A DNA stretch of 64,000 bases from Salinispora mooreana (GTDB lineage Bacteria; Actinomycetota; Actinomycetes; Mycobacteriales; Micromonosporaceae): assembly GCF_000379065.1 (NCBI RefSeq), contig NZ_KB900614.1:4552586-4616585 (forward strand). The letters run 5' to 3'. This document shows positions 17,772-27,232 of this stretch, one piece after another. How positions within the stretch are numbered: the first letter of the stretch is position 1; each line of letters starts with the position of its first letter. A program made the position numbers and the translations under genes. The notes beneath the pieces were generated by a model that was not told the origin of the DNA, ran no database searches, and saw only the letters and a program-made list of their open reading frames with translations.

Positions 17772-19568
17772 TCAGGCGCGGTGGCGGCGGGCTCGCTCGA
17801 TGACGTCGCGGCCGTCGGCGTTCTGCCGGCGCGGCGCGTAGCCGGCTCTGCGTAGGGCGGCCATCGTGTCGGCCGTGGTGGCGTGGCTGGCCAGCACGGT
17901 CGGGGCGAGCAGACGTAGGTTGAGCTTGTCCAGCCGTTTGTCGGCGCAGATCTGCGCCAGCAGTGCGGTGTCTTCGCTGACCAGGGTGCTGGCGACCGGC
18001 GCCACGCGTACTGACCCGTGTTGGCGGGCGACGTCAGTCAGCAGGTAGATCAGTGGTTGCGGCAGTCCGCCTTCGGTGATCTTCGTCAGGTCCTTGATCA
18101 AGCGCTGCTGGGTCCAGCCTGCGTCGTACGCGCCGCGTACCGTCGCTGGGCTGAAGCGCCAGGTCGTGGCTGTGCCGCGGGACTCGACAACGGCGGTCGC
18201 ACCGAGGAGCTCTGCCAGCTCCGGGCTGGGTGTGCCTACCACGACCGCGGTCAGGTCGGCCTGCAGCTTGGCGGTGCGAGCGACCTCGCCCAGGTCGCCG
18301 ATGGCCCTGGCGATGTCCGTGTCGGCCAGCAGCGCCCGCCCGGCGGGGCTGACAGCGCCCGCGCCGAGGACCCCCAAGGTGGCGGCCTCGTCCAGCAGGC
18401 CGCGCACGGTCTTGGCGCCGCCGAAGGCCAGCGGCTGCCGCCACCACATCCACTGCGCTGCCTGATCGAGGTTCGTCGTCCCCCGGTCGCCCAACACCTG
18501 CAGCGCGGTCATCCGGGCGTGCGCAGACCAGCTCTGGCGGTGCTCCGGAACCCACGGCCCAGTCTGCGACGACGGCAGATAGGCCAGGTCGCGCCATGCC
18601 TTGAGCATCACCGCGAGCCGCCGGTCCAGACCGAGCTTGAGCCAGTGGTCGTACGCGGCCGTCGGGATCACGCGTCCGCCGAGGTCGGCCAGCCCAGCCT
18701 CCGTTGCGACGGCCAGTAGCAGTCGCACGGTCGGCACCGTCACTCCCAGCATCTTTGCCGTCCGGGCCAGCTCGCGCACACCCACGCCGCCGGCCTTGAC
18801 CGTGGCGAGGGGTTCACGCCCGGTCCCGTCCAGCAGCGCCGACAACAGGCCGACCACGGCAATGCCCTGGGCCTGTGCGTCGCGCTGCACCGTTGGAGGA
18901 TCCGGCGTATGCCAGGCGACCGGTGGCTCCTGTGGCTGGAACGGAGCCCGGTAGTCCGCTGCTCGCAAGGCGAGCGCGACCTGCCCCGCCAGCTGATAGT
19001 CCTCCCAGGTCACACGGTAGACCAGTCCGTGTTCCTCCGCCCAGTCCAGCGGATGCACCTGCCGGTGGCGGTGCTGATATGTACTCCGGTGTGCGATGCC
19101 GCTGCCGCCGTAGCGACGGATCTGTCCACCCTCGCGGTCGGCCTTTTCCAACACTGTCCGCGTCGCGGCCGGCATCCGCTTGACCAGTGCGTGCACGTTG
19201 TCCGGGTCGAGGAAGAATCCCGCCACCGTCTCCAGCAGATCCGCCTTGCGGCCCTTCGTCGGCAGCCCCAGGTTGCGCGCCACCACCTTCAGATCATCGG
19301 CGCTCAACACGGCGGCGAGTTGCTCAGCAGCCGGGCCGACACCCAACGGACGGGCGAAGACCTCCCGCAGCACGCCGTGCACCAGGAGCCGGCCCCGCAG
19401 CTGCGCGACAAGCCCCACGTCGGCGGCACGCCGCAGGTACGGAGTCGCGTCGGCACCCACCAACGCCGACACCTCCGCCTCGGTGACAAGGCCCCCCAGC
19501 GCCATCGCCGCCTCCAGCACGTGCAGGGTCGGCAGGTCAAGGCCAGCAAGCTGCTCATACGGATCCAC
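17772..19568 (-). CDS. Helicase-associated domain protein (Helicase_C_3 type)
   Basis: A 598-residue protein of the actinobacterial helicase-associated family usually found with XPB-type repair helicases. A SAP-like stretch DDLKVVARNLGLPTKGRKADLL lies near residues 90-112. The C-terminal part, from WRFSPATVRGAYDAGW through QPLIYLLTDVARQHGSVRV, matches the Helicase_C_3 domain. No Walker A or DEAD box is present, so it is not itself a helicase. The GTG start has GGGGAGC upstream. It probably acts with DNA repair or transcription enzymes encoded elsewhere. Confidence 0.75.
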   Translation of the reverse strand: MDPYEQLAGLDLPTLHVLEAAMALGGLVTEAEVSALVGADATPYLRRAADVGLVAQLRGRLLVHGVLREVFARPLGVGPAAEQLAAVLSADDLKVVARNLGLPTKGRKADLLETVAGFFLDPDNVHALVKRMPAATRTVLEKADREGGQIRRYGGSGIAHRSTYQHRHRQVHPLDWAEEHGLVYRVTWEDYQLAGQVALALRAADYRAPFQPQEPPVAWHTPDPPTVQRDAQAQGIAVVGLLSALLDGTGREPLATVKAGGVGVRELARTAKMLGVTVPTVRLLLAVATEAGLADLGGRVIPTAAYDHWLKLGLDRRLAVMLKAWRDLAYLPSSQTGPWVPEHRQSWSAHARMTALQVLGDRGTTNLDQAAQWMWWRQPLAFGGAKTVRGLLDEAATLGVLGAGAVSPAGRALLADTDIARAIGDLGEVARTAKLQADLTAVVVGTPSPELAELLGATAVVESRGTATTWRFSPATVRGAYDAGWTQQRLIKDLTKITEGGLPQPLIYLLTDVARQHGSVRVAPVASTLVSEDTALLAQICADKRLDKLNLRLLAPTVLASHATTADTMAALRRAGYAPRRQNADGRDVIERARRHRA

Positions 19569-20164
19569 GGCGGCGCTCCCCAGGACACACGGCGACGCCC
19601 TAAATCCAACCCTACGAAACCGTCTCCGTGTGACGCGACCCGCCGGCCAACCTGAGCCCGGGAACCTGGATCGCCGCCGGTGGCGCCAAGCCAGCGGAGG
19701 GCTCTGGTGTTCCGGATCAACCCCTGACCGGAGTGGTGGCGCGGCTCGGAAAATGACCAGTCGTCAACATGCAACCACTCTCAGTTGCAAGGGTCAATGC
19801 GGCTGGCGCCGCTACTCAGCTACCTCCAGAACGTGGAAGTCGCACATTTCCTGAAATGCCTACGAAACCTCTCGCCAGCGGCGACACCCCTGTTCCAGCG
19901 ACCTCGCCAGTACGTCTACCACAACTGCAGTGGCACCCGAACATCCTGCCGATCATGACGAGACGCCAACAAGTGGACCTCGAAGAAGAGGCCGATCATG
20001 CCCAGCACGGGACGGATCACCGACTATTCGCACGGCGGCGATGGCGCCGAAACAACACGCTCACCTGGTGCCGGTTCGACCTGCCGAAATCACTGCGCCG
20101 TGCTACCTGTTCATGGACAACCTGGCCGAGTCTCGCCGCGCATTGACCCTGATGTCGGCGGCGC
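19569..20164. other. Intergenic stretch, no gene recognised
   Basis: Nearly 600 bases upstream of the helicase-associated gene and downstream of the QueD-like gene. Both flanking genes are on the minus strand. Open plus-strand frames give no recognisable product, and base composition is more even than in the coding regions, consistent with decayed sequence. I looked for tRNA-like folds and T-loop sequences and found none. Confidence 0.5.
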
Positions 20165-20557
20165 TCACTTCCGATCCAGGACGTACTCAGCCCAACTGCT
20201 GGGCGTCTCCGAAACTCGGACAGCCGTCAGTCGACCCCCTACCGAATCCGTCAGGTGATTTTCCAGCCAATGCGCCAGATGACGCGCCAACTGCTCACTG
20301 GTTGGTGGTACATCTTCACCCAGCACATCGTTAAGGTATCGATGATCGAAATTGCTTTTGATGTACTGTTTGAAAGGATCCAGGTCGCCGAAGTCAGTAA
20401 CAAAACCGGGCTCGGCAAGCGAGTCGCCCTCAAGTATGATCTCAACGGTGTAGGTGTGCCCGTGCAGGCGACCGCACTTGTGACCTTCGGGTAGCCCCGG
20501 CAGGCAGTGCGCAGCGCTGAACGTGAACTGTTTCCCGATTCGCCACATATCGCTCAC
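20165..20557 (-). CDS. 6-pyruvoyl-tetrahydropterin synthase / QueD-family protein
   Basis: A 130-residue protein with the family signature FTFSAAH (zinc His17) and CGRLHGH (catalytic Cys28, zinc His32 and His34), then VTDFGDLDPFKQYI, LDHRYLND-like FDHRYLND and a C-terminal RVSETPSSWAEY with the conserved Glu. QueD converts dihydroneopterin triphosphate to 6-carboxy-tetrahydropterin on the way to 7-deazaguanines. The start is GTG 20557, with ATG three codons inside. No queC, queE, queF or folE lies beside it, so whether it serves queuosine, a deazapurine metabolite or a pterin is open. Confidence 0.85.
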   Translation of the reverse strand: MSDMWRIGKQFTFSAAHCLPGLPEGHKCGRLHGHTYTVEIILEGDSLAEPGFVTDFGDLDPFKQYIKSNFDHRYLNDVLGEDVPPTSEQLARHLAHWLENHLTDSVGGRLTAVRVSETPSSWAEYVLDRK

Positions 20558-20911
20558 CGTCTCTCTGGTTCAGTCGGCATCGACTGGGGGTACTCTCGGC
20601 CTAGGCGTGTCGCAACCCGGTAAGCGACCGTTTCCCAACGCGGCGGGGCAACATGCCGTTGGCGTTGAGAGAGGCCACCGCTGCTCGTCAGTCCAGCTGC
20701 CAAGCAATTCGGCCAACCGCGGCTGGTCGTCACGCTCCCGTTCTCGCGGCAGACCTCACAGCTCGCGAGCGAGTTCCCGTTCAACGCCGCCTCAATCGCG
20801 ACCACCGTGATCCGGGCGGCTCCCGTACGAGTCGTAACACCTGATCTTGTTAGGTTGGTTGATGGGACGTCTCTGGCGGTGAGTGACCCCGCTGATCGCG
20901 ACAGGCGCAGG
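20558..20911. other. Intergenic stretch, no intact gene
   Basis: About 350 bases between the QueD-like gene and the oxidoreductase remnant. A minus-strand open frame runs through it as an artificial continuation of the frameshifted oxidoreductase and has no homology I recognise. Confidence 0.45.
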
Positions 20912-21300
20912 TCAGGGAATCGGGACGGTCTTGCCGGGCAGCTTGCCGGCGACCTGCTCGTCATGCACGCACGTAGCTCGGCCAACTGCCGGCGCCGGGC
21001 GGCGTGGATCTTCAACTCGCCGGCGTCCACGCGCCAGACCAACTCGGCAAGCTGCTCGACGTTGCTGTACGCGAAGGCCTGGATCGGCCTACCCCACGCT
21101 CGGCGGTCAACGGTCACCGTCGCGCCGGTCCATACCGCGAGCTGGCCGCCTACGCCACCGCCCGCGCCGTTGATCAGAAGCGTCTGGCCGGCCTTCAGGC
21201 CGGCGTTCTCGAACAACGCCTGCCAGGTGGGGTCGGTGATGCTGCGGTGGATCAGCAGCCAGTGGCCGTAGCCGTCACCGCTGGCGGGCAGGCTGGCCAC
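20912..21300 (-). pseudogene. Zinc-type alcohol dehydrogenase / quinone oxidoreductase remnant
   Basis: The minus strand reads LPASGDG, then a gap to TWQALFENAGLKAGQTLLIN, the dinucleotide-binding GAGGGVGG, an internal deletion, and LAELVWRVDAGELKI. A change of reading frame then restores the family's end, VHDEQVAGKLPGKTVPIP followed by a stop at 20912-20914. In intact MDR enzymes these pieces are separated by far more sequence, so at least two deletions and one frameshift have occurred. It is non-functional. Confidence 0.8.
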
Positions 21301-21545
21301 GGCTCAGTCGTCACCGTATCGATCGGGTTCGGGCTGTGCGGCAGTTGTCGCACAGCTACATGCCGCCCGACAATCTGGAGTGGCTGGCCATGTCCCCTTC
21401 GACTTTCGGTGGGAGAAGGGCCCCGAACCACGTGCCGCCGTGGCCACAGTCGCGACCCGCTTCAGCACCGTACTTTCGCTTGCACAGCCCGAAACCCGGC
21501 CCGGCGACTAGCGCTAACGGGATCGGAACAGATCAGTGCACAGGG

Positions 21546-22166
21546 TCATGAGGCCGCCGATTGCGGCGAGGCCGACGGCTTGGCCTTCTGCGGGTAGATC
21601 GTCTCGTGGCGGGCCAGCATGGCGACGAACTCGCCGATCCTGCGCTCGCGGGTCTGCGTCCGTTTGGCGGCAGCCAGGCGTTGAATAAGAGCGAACCGGT
21701 TGGTCCTGGTGAGCACGTCGAACATGGCCTGGGCGGCGGGGTTGACGGCGATGGCGGCGAGTAGGTCGTCCGGCACCTCGGCCTCCGACGGCGGGGCATA
21801 GGCGGCCGCCCACCGCCCGTCCGCCTTGGCGGCTTCCACCGCAGCCCGGCCGGCGGGCATCATTCGCCCCTGCGCCTCGAGTCGGGCCACATGGCCGACA
21901 TTGCGTTGCGACCAGGAACTGCGGGGCCGGCGCGGAGTAAACCGGATCCAGGATGTCTCCTGATCCCGCTTCCGACCCTGCCCATCGATCCAGCCGAAAC
22001 ACAGGGCCTCATCAACAGCCTGCTGCCACGTCAGCGTGGTGGCGGTGCCGCCTTTCTTGGTCAGTACGAGCCAGACGCCGGGCGATGTGGCATGGTTGGC
22101 CGCCAACCACGTGCGCAGTGCCTCGGCATCCTCGACGATCAACTCGTCCAGTTCAGTGCTCGCCAT
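21546..22166 (-). CDS. YdeI/OmpD-associated family protein
   Basis: A 206-residue protein. The N-terminal half has TWLAANHATSPGVWLVLTKK and ALCFGWIDGQGRKRD followed by FTPRRPRSSWSQRN, the hallmarks of the YdeI family. The C-terminal OmdA-like region contains AEVPDDLLAAIAVNPAAQAMF and IGEFVAMLARHETIYP. The family is linked to peptide and bacteriocin tolerance in some bacteria, but its biochemical role is undefined. It stands alone and intact amid decayed genes. Confidence 0.8.
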   Translation of the reverse strand: MASTELDELIVEDAEALRTWLAANHATSPGVWLVLTKKGGTATTLTWQQAVDEALCFGWIDGQGRKRDQETSWIRFTPRRPRSSWSQRNVGHVARLEAQGRMMPAGRAAVEAAKADGRWAAAYAPPSEAEVPDDLLAAIAVNPAAQAMFDVLTRTNRFALIQRLAAAKRTQTRERRIGEFVAMLARHETIYPQKAKPSASPQSAAS

Positions 22167-22292
22167 GACCGCAGGCTAACCCAACTCCCGGCCATCCCTC
22201 GATGGCAGCTCCCGATTCTGCACTCAGTCTTCGTACCCTTTGGAGGCAAGAGATTTGGTCTTGCTCGGCCACCTGCTGAGGCTGTTGGGTCC

Positions 22293-22760
22293 GTCACACG
22301 TGAACACCCAACGCGGGTAGCTGTCGACGGACCGTCCGCCCCCGGTAAGACCACCCTCGCCGACGAGCTGGCCGTCGTCTTGCGTGACCAGGGCCGAGAT
22401 GTCATCCGCGCCATGATCGATGACTTCGTCTTTCCTCGGGCGCAGCGCCATCCACGGGGCGAATGCTCGGCCGAAGGCTGCTACCTCGATGCCACGACCA
22501 CGGCGCACTGATCCGGGTCCTGCTCGATCCGCATGGCCGGGCGGGGATCGACGCTTCCAGCCCGCGGTCTACGACCGTATCGCGGATTCCGTGCTGTCCC
22601 CACCGGTCATGACCGCCCCCGTCAACGCCGTGCTGGACTTCGACGGCGTCTTCCTCCTGCGCCCAGAATCGATCGATCGGTGGGACCTGCGCATCCTCGT
22701 GTCGACCTGACCATGTCGATGTGTACAACGGCGAGCCTCGGCTGCCGGCCTGGGAGACTC
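22293..22760 (+). pseudogene. Uridine-kinase-like P-loop kinase, frameshifted
   Basis: Frame one (22293-22511) reads TRVAVDGPSAPGKTTLADEL with an intact Walker A, then DVIRAMIDDF and the lid-like PRAQRHPRGECSAEGCYLD before a stop. Frame two (to 22710) continues with DRRFQPAVYDR and VLDFDGVFLLRPESIDRWDL, the family's DGVFLLRPEL motif, and stops. A third short frame (VDVYNGEPRLPAW) may be the end. Order and spacing match uridine kinase/udk-type enzymes with a frameshift and a C-terminal deletion. Confidence 0.8.
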
Positions 22761-22978
22761 AAGCACGCTGACCGTACTCGATCCGGCTATGCGCACGACC
22801 CGTGCTGGCCCAACTCGCCATCGGCGATGAGCCCCACTGGGTACGCGAGCGGGCGGTCACAGCACGTCACATCAGGGCTGGGCCGGTGGCGAGGCTCTAT
22901 GGTGACGATGAGTATCGGTGGCATGCTGACTACAGCCAGTACGGTGCGATGGGCCCATATGGATGGGTGGAGGTCCAA

Positions 22979-23389
22979 GTGGTCAAGAGCGTGGTGACAT
23001 CGGTAGCCGGTGTGCTCGTGTGCCTGGTAGCCACCGGGCTGGTTGTCGTTGCCTTCCAGGACCGGCCGGCAGCGCCAACGACGGCGTGGGGGCCTCGGCT
23101 GCCGACTCCGGCGGCAGAGCACACCGTGTTCGGGGCTCGGTCGCTGATGCGGGCCGGCCGGTGTGCGGGCGGGCAACTGGTCGCCGAGGAGCGGGGTGTC
23201 CACGAGGTGGGGATGTGCAGTATCGACGGACATCAGCTCACGGTCGCCGTCTTCGCGACCAATACTCAGCGAGACGAGTGGGCCAGCCACATGACCTCTA
23301 CCGGCGTCGTCGTCACTGGTGACCGGTGGGCAGCCGTCGGTGACGAGGCAGCTGGACCGTCGGCGTTTGCTGCGGCCCTGGTGCGCTGA
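22979..23389 (+). CDS. Membrane-anchored or secreted hypothetical protein
   Basis: About 136 residues. GTG 22979 follows GGAGG at good spacing. Residues 4-28 form one hydrophobic segment (VVTSVAGVLVCLVATGLVVVAF), a signal anchor or signal peptide. The rest is a small extracytoplasmic domain with two cysteines (RCAGGQ and MCSIDGH) that could pair. I recognise no family. It lies just before the WYL regulator on the same strand, without overlap. Confidence 0.6.
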   Translation: MVKSVVTSVAGVLVCLVATGLVVVAFQDRPAAPTTAWGPRLPTPAAEHTVFGARSLMRAGRCAGGQLVAEERGVHEVGMCSIDGHQLTVAVFATNTQRDEWASHMTSTGVVVTGDRWAAVGDEAAGPSAFAAALVR

Positions 23390-23530
23390 TCCCGCCACCG
23401 AGCAGGAGGTCGCCTTCACCGATCGGCGGTGCTTGTCGGGTGCGGGCAGACGCCGGACGGCCGCGCTGTTCGCGTACACCACCACCCTCCCGATAGATGC
23501 GGCAGGTGAGCTTCCGCAATCACTGACATC

Positions 23531-24541
23531 ATGGGAAGCGTGTTGGAGACCTCGGCCCGCCTGCTCGAACTACTGTCACTGCTTCAGCTCAAGCGCGACT
23601 GGACGAGCGTCGAGCTCGCCGGCCGGTTGGAGGTGAGCACGAGGACGGTCCGCGCCGATGTCGCCAAACTGCGGTCGCTCGGCTATCCCGTGGACGCCCG
23701 TCCGGGCATCGCGGGTGGGTACCGGTTGGCCGCCGGTACGGCGATGCCTCCACTGCTGCTTGACGACGATGAGGCGGTGGCGGTCGCGGTCGGACTGGGG
23801 GCGGTCGCGACCCAACGGCTCGGTGTCGAAGAGACATCACTCACCGCGCTCGCGAAGCTGGAACAGGTGCTGCCCGCGCGTCTCCGTCGGCGCGTTGCGG
23901 CGGTACGGGAGGCGACGAGCGTTGTTCCGGGGGCGAGCCCGCCGCTGGATCTGTCGATTCTCGGCGCGGTCGCTGCCGCGATCCGCGGCCATGAACGGCT
24001 CCGTTTCGGCTACACCAAGCCTGGGGGCAGCGAAAGTGTTCGCCATGCCGAGCCGCAACGGCTGGTGAGCTGGGGGTCGCTCTGGTATCTACTCGCCTGG
24101 GATCTCGACCGGGACGACTGGCGGATCTTTCGGGTCGACCGCATGGTGGTGCACGCACCGACGGGGGTGCGGTTTCAGCCGCGTGCGATTCCGGCGGACA
24201 ACGTCGTCGAGTACGTCGTCGGACGGGTCAGCAAGGCGGCTTGGACGTACCGTGCCCGGGTGCTCGTACACGCTCCCGCCGCCAAGGTCGCCGCGAAGAT
24301 CCGTATCCCGGTCGACATAGCGGTGGTTGACGAGTTCACCTGCCAGGTCGAGCTGGGCTCAGACCACCCCGACCGGCTCGCGCTGTGGATGACACAGCTT
24401 GACTTCGACATCGAGGTGATCGACGGAGACGAACTCGCGGCGGCGTTCGATCGCCTCGCGACGAGGTTCCGCCGCGCGGCGGTCGGCGCATCCACCAGTC
24501 GACCGGGGATGACCGACGACGAACGTGGGCTGCTTGAGTAA
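23531..24541 (+). CDS. WYL-domain transcriptional regulator
   Basis: A 336-residue protein. An N-terminal winged helix covers residues 5-60 (ARLLELLSLLQLKRDWTSVE and LEVSTRTVRADVAKLRSLGYPV). A WYL domain spans about 140-210, with LRFGYTKPGG and RLVSWGSLWYLLAWDLDRDD. A C-terminal WCX-like part includes the EFTCQVELGSDHPDRLALWM stretch. Such proteins bind DNA and sense nucleotide or nucleic-acid ligands. The typical partner, a DHFR/RibD-C-type or glyoxalase-like gene, may be the one at 24934. Confidence 0.9.
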   Translation: MGSVLETSARLLELLSLLQLKRDWTSVELAGRLEVSTRTVRADVAKLRSLGYPVDARPGIAGGYRLAAGTAMPPLLLDDDEAVAVAVGLGAVATQRLGVEETSLTALAKLEQVLPARLRRRVAAVREATSVVPGASPPLDLSILGAVAAAIRGHERLRFGYTKPGGSESVRHAEPQRLVSWGSLWYLLAWDLDRDDWRIFRVDRMVVHAPTGVRFQPRAIPADNVVEYVVGRVSKAAWTYRARVLVHAPAAKVAAKIRIPVDIAVVDEFTCQVELGSDHPDRLALWMTQLDFDIEVIDGDELAAAFDRLATRFRRAAVGASTSRPGMTDDERGLLE

Positions 24542-24933
24542 GTCGACTTCAGCGAGTTGGAGTCGGGTCGTCTGCGGCCCGGAGCCGGCCGCAGGTGTCA
24601 GGCCTCGTCGGGAGGCGCAGGGCCAGCAGGCCGACGGCGCTGCCGCTCAGGGCGACGCCGATCCTCGCGGCGGAGGTGCCCTGCTCGCGCGGGCTGACGG
24701 CGACCACGAGGCCGCGGTCAGATGCTCTGACATCCACGTTGGTCAACCTTGAGCCCTGCCAGCGTCTGCCAGGCGGGGCGTAGCTTACCTCGCGGCACGC
24801 TCCCAGGGGCGCCAAACGGTAGGCGTCCCTCGATCCGGTGAACCTGCGCCACTGACAGTGTGTCGGCCACCCGTCCGGGGAACGTGCTCCGTGCTTCACC
24901 TTTCTCTGGGTAAGTCCTATGGTAGGGGGTCAC
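24542..24933. other. Intergenic stretch, no gene recognised
   Basis: About 390 bases between two plus-strand genes. A minus-strand open frame of 116 codons spans it but lacks homology I recognise and a ribosome binding site. The last 60 bases should contain the promoter and the GGGGG ribosome binding site of the DHFR-like gene. Confidence 0.45.
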
Positions 24934-25524
24934 GTGCGAAAAGTTGTCTCATACCTCCTTTTTTCACTCGATGGTGTGACGGAGGAGCCCGACGAGTGGA
25001 TGTTCAACCACGCGCTCGACGACGAGTCGGAGTCGTCATCGACGTGTGGTACCTATTTTGACACCGAGTTGGCGGACCACCTGCAGTACCTCGTCGATAC
25101 GCAGGACGCCGTACTCCTGGGACGTATGACCTATGAATACTGGGCGCCGTACTGGCCGAACTCAGATGTCGAGCCGTTCGCGACGTTCATCAACAGCTCA
25201 CCGAAGTACGTCGCGGCCAGCACGCTCGGCGAGCACGAATGGGAGAACAGCACCCGTATCGAGGGCAGTATCGCCGACCAGGTCGAGTCCCTCAAGGCGC
25301 AACCAGGGAAGAACATCGGCGTGCACGGAAGTCCGACCCTCGTACGATCGCTGCTAGCCCAGGGCCTGGTTGACGAATTGCGGCTCGCCGTGCCGCCGGT
25401 CATCGCGGGCAAGGGACGCCGACTCCTGGATGAATACCCGATGACACATCACATGCAGCTACTGGACTCGAAGCGGACGAGCAGTGGGTCGCTACTGTTG
25501 ACCTACCAGCCAGGTGCCGTGTAG
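24934..25524 (+). CDS. Dihydrofolate reductase / RibD C-terminal family protein
   Basis: A 196-residue protein with VRKVVSYLLFSLDGV at the N-terminus, DAVLLGRMTYEYWAPYW in the middle and NIGVHGSPTLVRSLLAQGLV near the NADPH-binding region. This is the RibD-C/DHFR-like reductase fold common as stand-alone genes in actinobacteria. GTG 24934 follows GGGGG; an ATG five codons upstream is possible. It is far from riboflavin genes, so the substrate is unknown. Confidence 0.8.
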   Translation: MRKVVSYLLFSLDGVTEEPDEWMFNHALDDESESSSTCGTYFDTELADHLQYLVDTQDAVLLGRMTYEYWAPYWPNSDVEPFATFINSSPKYVAASTLGEHEWENSTRIEGSIADQVESLKAQPGKNIGVHGSPTLVRSLLAQGLVDELRLAVPPVIAGKGRRLLDEYPMTHHMQLLDSKRTSSGSLLLTYQPGAV

Positions 25525-25621
25525 CCATATCCCGGCGGTGCTGGAGCCGGTCAGCAAGGCGGGGGTTCGTGCAGGGTGGCGCTGGTGTGGCGAACGCCAG
25601 ACCAGCGCCACGTTGCTCGAG

Positions 25622-27232
25622 CTAGTGGCACCCGTTTCCGCCGCGCTTGCCCGGCAGCCGGTAGGCGACGATCTCCGCACGCTCATCGGCGCTCTGCGGC
25701 CAGCCACTCGCCGCCAGGAGAGTATCACCGCTGATCACTACCGGGGAATTGGTGGATCCGGGTAGCTGCGCCTGCCAGACGGGGCGGCCGTTCCTGGTAT
25801 TGATGGCGTGAATCTTGCCGTCGAAAGTGGTGGTGAAGACAAGGTCGTTCGATATCGTCGTTCCACCGTAGGGCGACTGGTCGAGCGCAAATGTCCACCG
25901 TGCTCTCCCCGTGGCCAGGTCCAGCGCCACGACGGCACCACTGCCGTCGCTGAACGCGGGAAAGATGGGCGGTGGGAGTTGGGAAGTCCAGGTCGCGGCC
26001 AAGTCATTAACCGCCACGTATACTGTGTCACGGTCGATAGCGCCCGGCGCGGGGACGCCGCCGAGTACACCCGGATACACCTTCACCGGGAAGTCCGGCA
26101 GCTCGTCGAACCGACCGGCCATGGCGAGCAGGTTGTCGTCGTCGTGACCGTTGTGCCGTCCGACCGGAGTCTTCCAGAGTCGCTTCCCCGTCTTCCGGTC
26201 GTACAGGTAGACAAAGCCAGCCTTGCCGGACGTGAGCACGACGCGCCGCCCACCCACGGTGGTGAGAATCGGGGAATTCTGCAAGTCCCAGTCATAGATG
26301 TCGTGCGGGAGCTCCTGGCGGTACCAGATCAGCCGCCCTGTTCGTCCATCGAGTTTGACGATGGAGTTGGTGTAGAGGTTGGCACCCGGCCGGCTCGAGC
26401 CCCACGGGTACTCCTCAGTCCCGAGGAACGGACCGGGATTTGCTATGGCGAGGTAGAGGTCTCCGCGTTCGTCGAAGCTCGGTGGATACCAGGCACCGCC
26501 ACCAGAGTTGATCTCGGGATGCCCCCAGAGATCACGGGGCACGCTGTCCCAGGTCCAGCGCGGGGCGCCGGTACGAGCGTTGATGGCCCAGATCACGCCC
26601 ACCGCGCCAGCACCATACCCGCCACGAAGGAGACTCGGCACGGTAGCGATGTACACAGTGTCGTTGTTGACGCCCGGCGCCATGTCGATGCCCTCATTGG
26701 CGTTGCGGGTAATCTTACGCCGCCACAGCTCACGACCGGTGCGGGCATCGAGCGCGAAGACCTCGGTCAGGGTGGCCCCGAACACCCGGCCGTCGGCCAC
26801 GGCCACGCCGTTGGGCCCGTTGGTGTAGGAGCCCATCATTACTGTCCATATTTCCTGACCGGTACGTACGTCGATCGCATACACGTTGGAGTCGAGGTCC
26901 TGGCTGTACATAACTCCGTCAACCACGACCGGATTCGTCGCGTAGCTGCCCGGCCAACGGTCCGTCGGTGCCTTGATCGGTACGGTCCAGGCGACCTCCA
27001 GGTCGGCCACGTTGGAAGAATCGATCGGGCCGCGTACTCGCCGGGTGTTGTGCTTGTCGGCATTGGGGTGCTTCCAGTCAGCACGTGAGCCGCACCGGTG
27101 GTCGCCGTATGTGGTGTGCCCTGATTCGGGTTGGGCGGCCGACGGCCCAGCGCCGGCGAGCACGATCGCCGCCACCGCGGCGTAGGCCGTCAGGCGTGCA
27201 GCCGTCCTGCGGGAGGACGTTGTCAGCCGCAT
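25622..27232 (-). CDS. Secreted PQQ-type beta-propeller protein (quinoprotein dehydrogenase-like)
   Basis: A 536-residue protein. The N-terminus has two arginines and a hydrophobic run ending AGAGPSAAQ, a Tat- or Sec-type signal peptide. Propeller blades show the tryptophan-docking pattern repeatedly: TGQEIWTV, TGRELWRRK, TGAPRWTWD, TGRLIWYRQ, TGKRLWKTP, TGRARWTF and NGRPVWQAQ. This is the PQQ dehydrogenase/BamB-like fold. No cytochrome domain is present. ATG 27232 has AAGGGGA upstream; the frame extends ten codons further. It may oxidise a product outside the membrane. It is the outermost minus-strand gene beside the ThDP/methyltransferase pair. Confidence 0.8.
   Translation of the reverse strand: MRLTTSSRRTAARLTAYAAVAAIVLAGAGPSAAQPESGHTTYGDHRCGSRADWKHPNADKHNTRRVRGPIDSSNVADLEVAWTVPIKAPTDRWPGSYATNPVVVDGVMYSQDLDSNVYAIDVRTGQEIWTVMMGSYTNGPNGVAVADGRVFGATLTEVFALDARTGRELWRRKITRNANEGIDMAPGVNNDTVYIATVPSLLRGGYGAGAVGVIWAINARTGAPRWTWDSVPRDLWGHPEINSGGGAWYPPSFDERGDLYLAIANPGPFLGTEEYPWGSSRPGANLYTNSIVKLDGRTGRLIWYRQELPHDIYDWDLQNSPILTTVGGRRVVLTSGKAGFVYLYDRKTGKRLWKTPVGRHNGHDDDNLLAMAGRFDELPDFPVKVYPGVLGGVPAPGAIDRDTVYVAVNDLAATWTSQLPPPIFPAFSDGSGAVVALDLATGRARWTFALDQSPYGGTTISNDLVFTTTFDGKIHAINTRNGRPVWQAQLPGSTNSPVVISGDTLLAASGWPQSADERAEIVAYRLPGKRGGNGCH

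Noticed and set aside
24549..24899. A 116-codon minus-strand open frame after the WYL gene
   Set aside because: No recognisable domain and no ribosome binding site.
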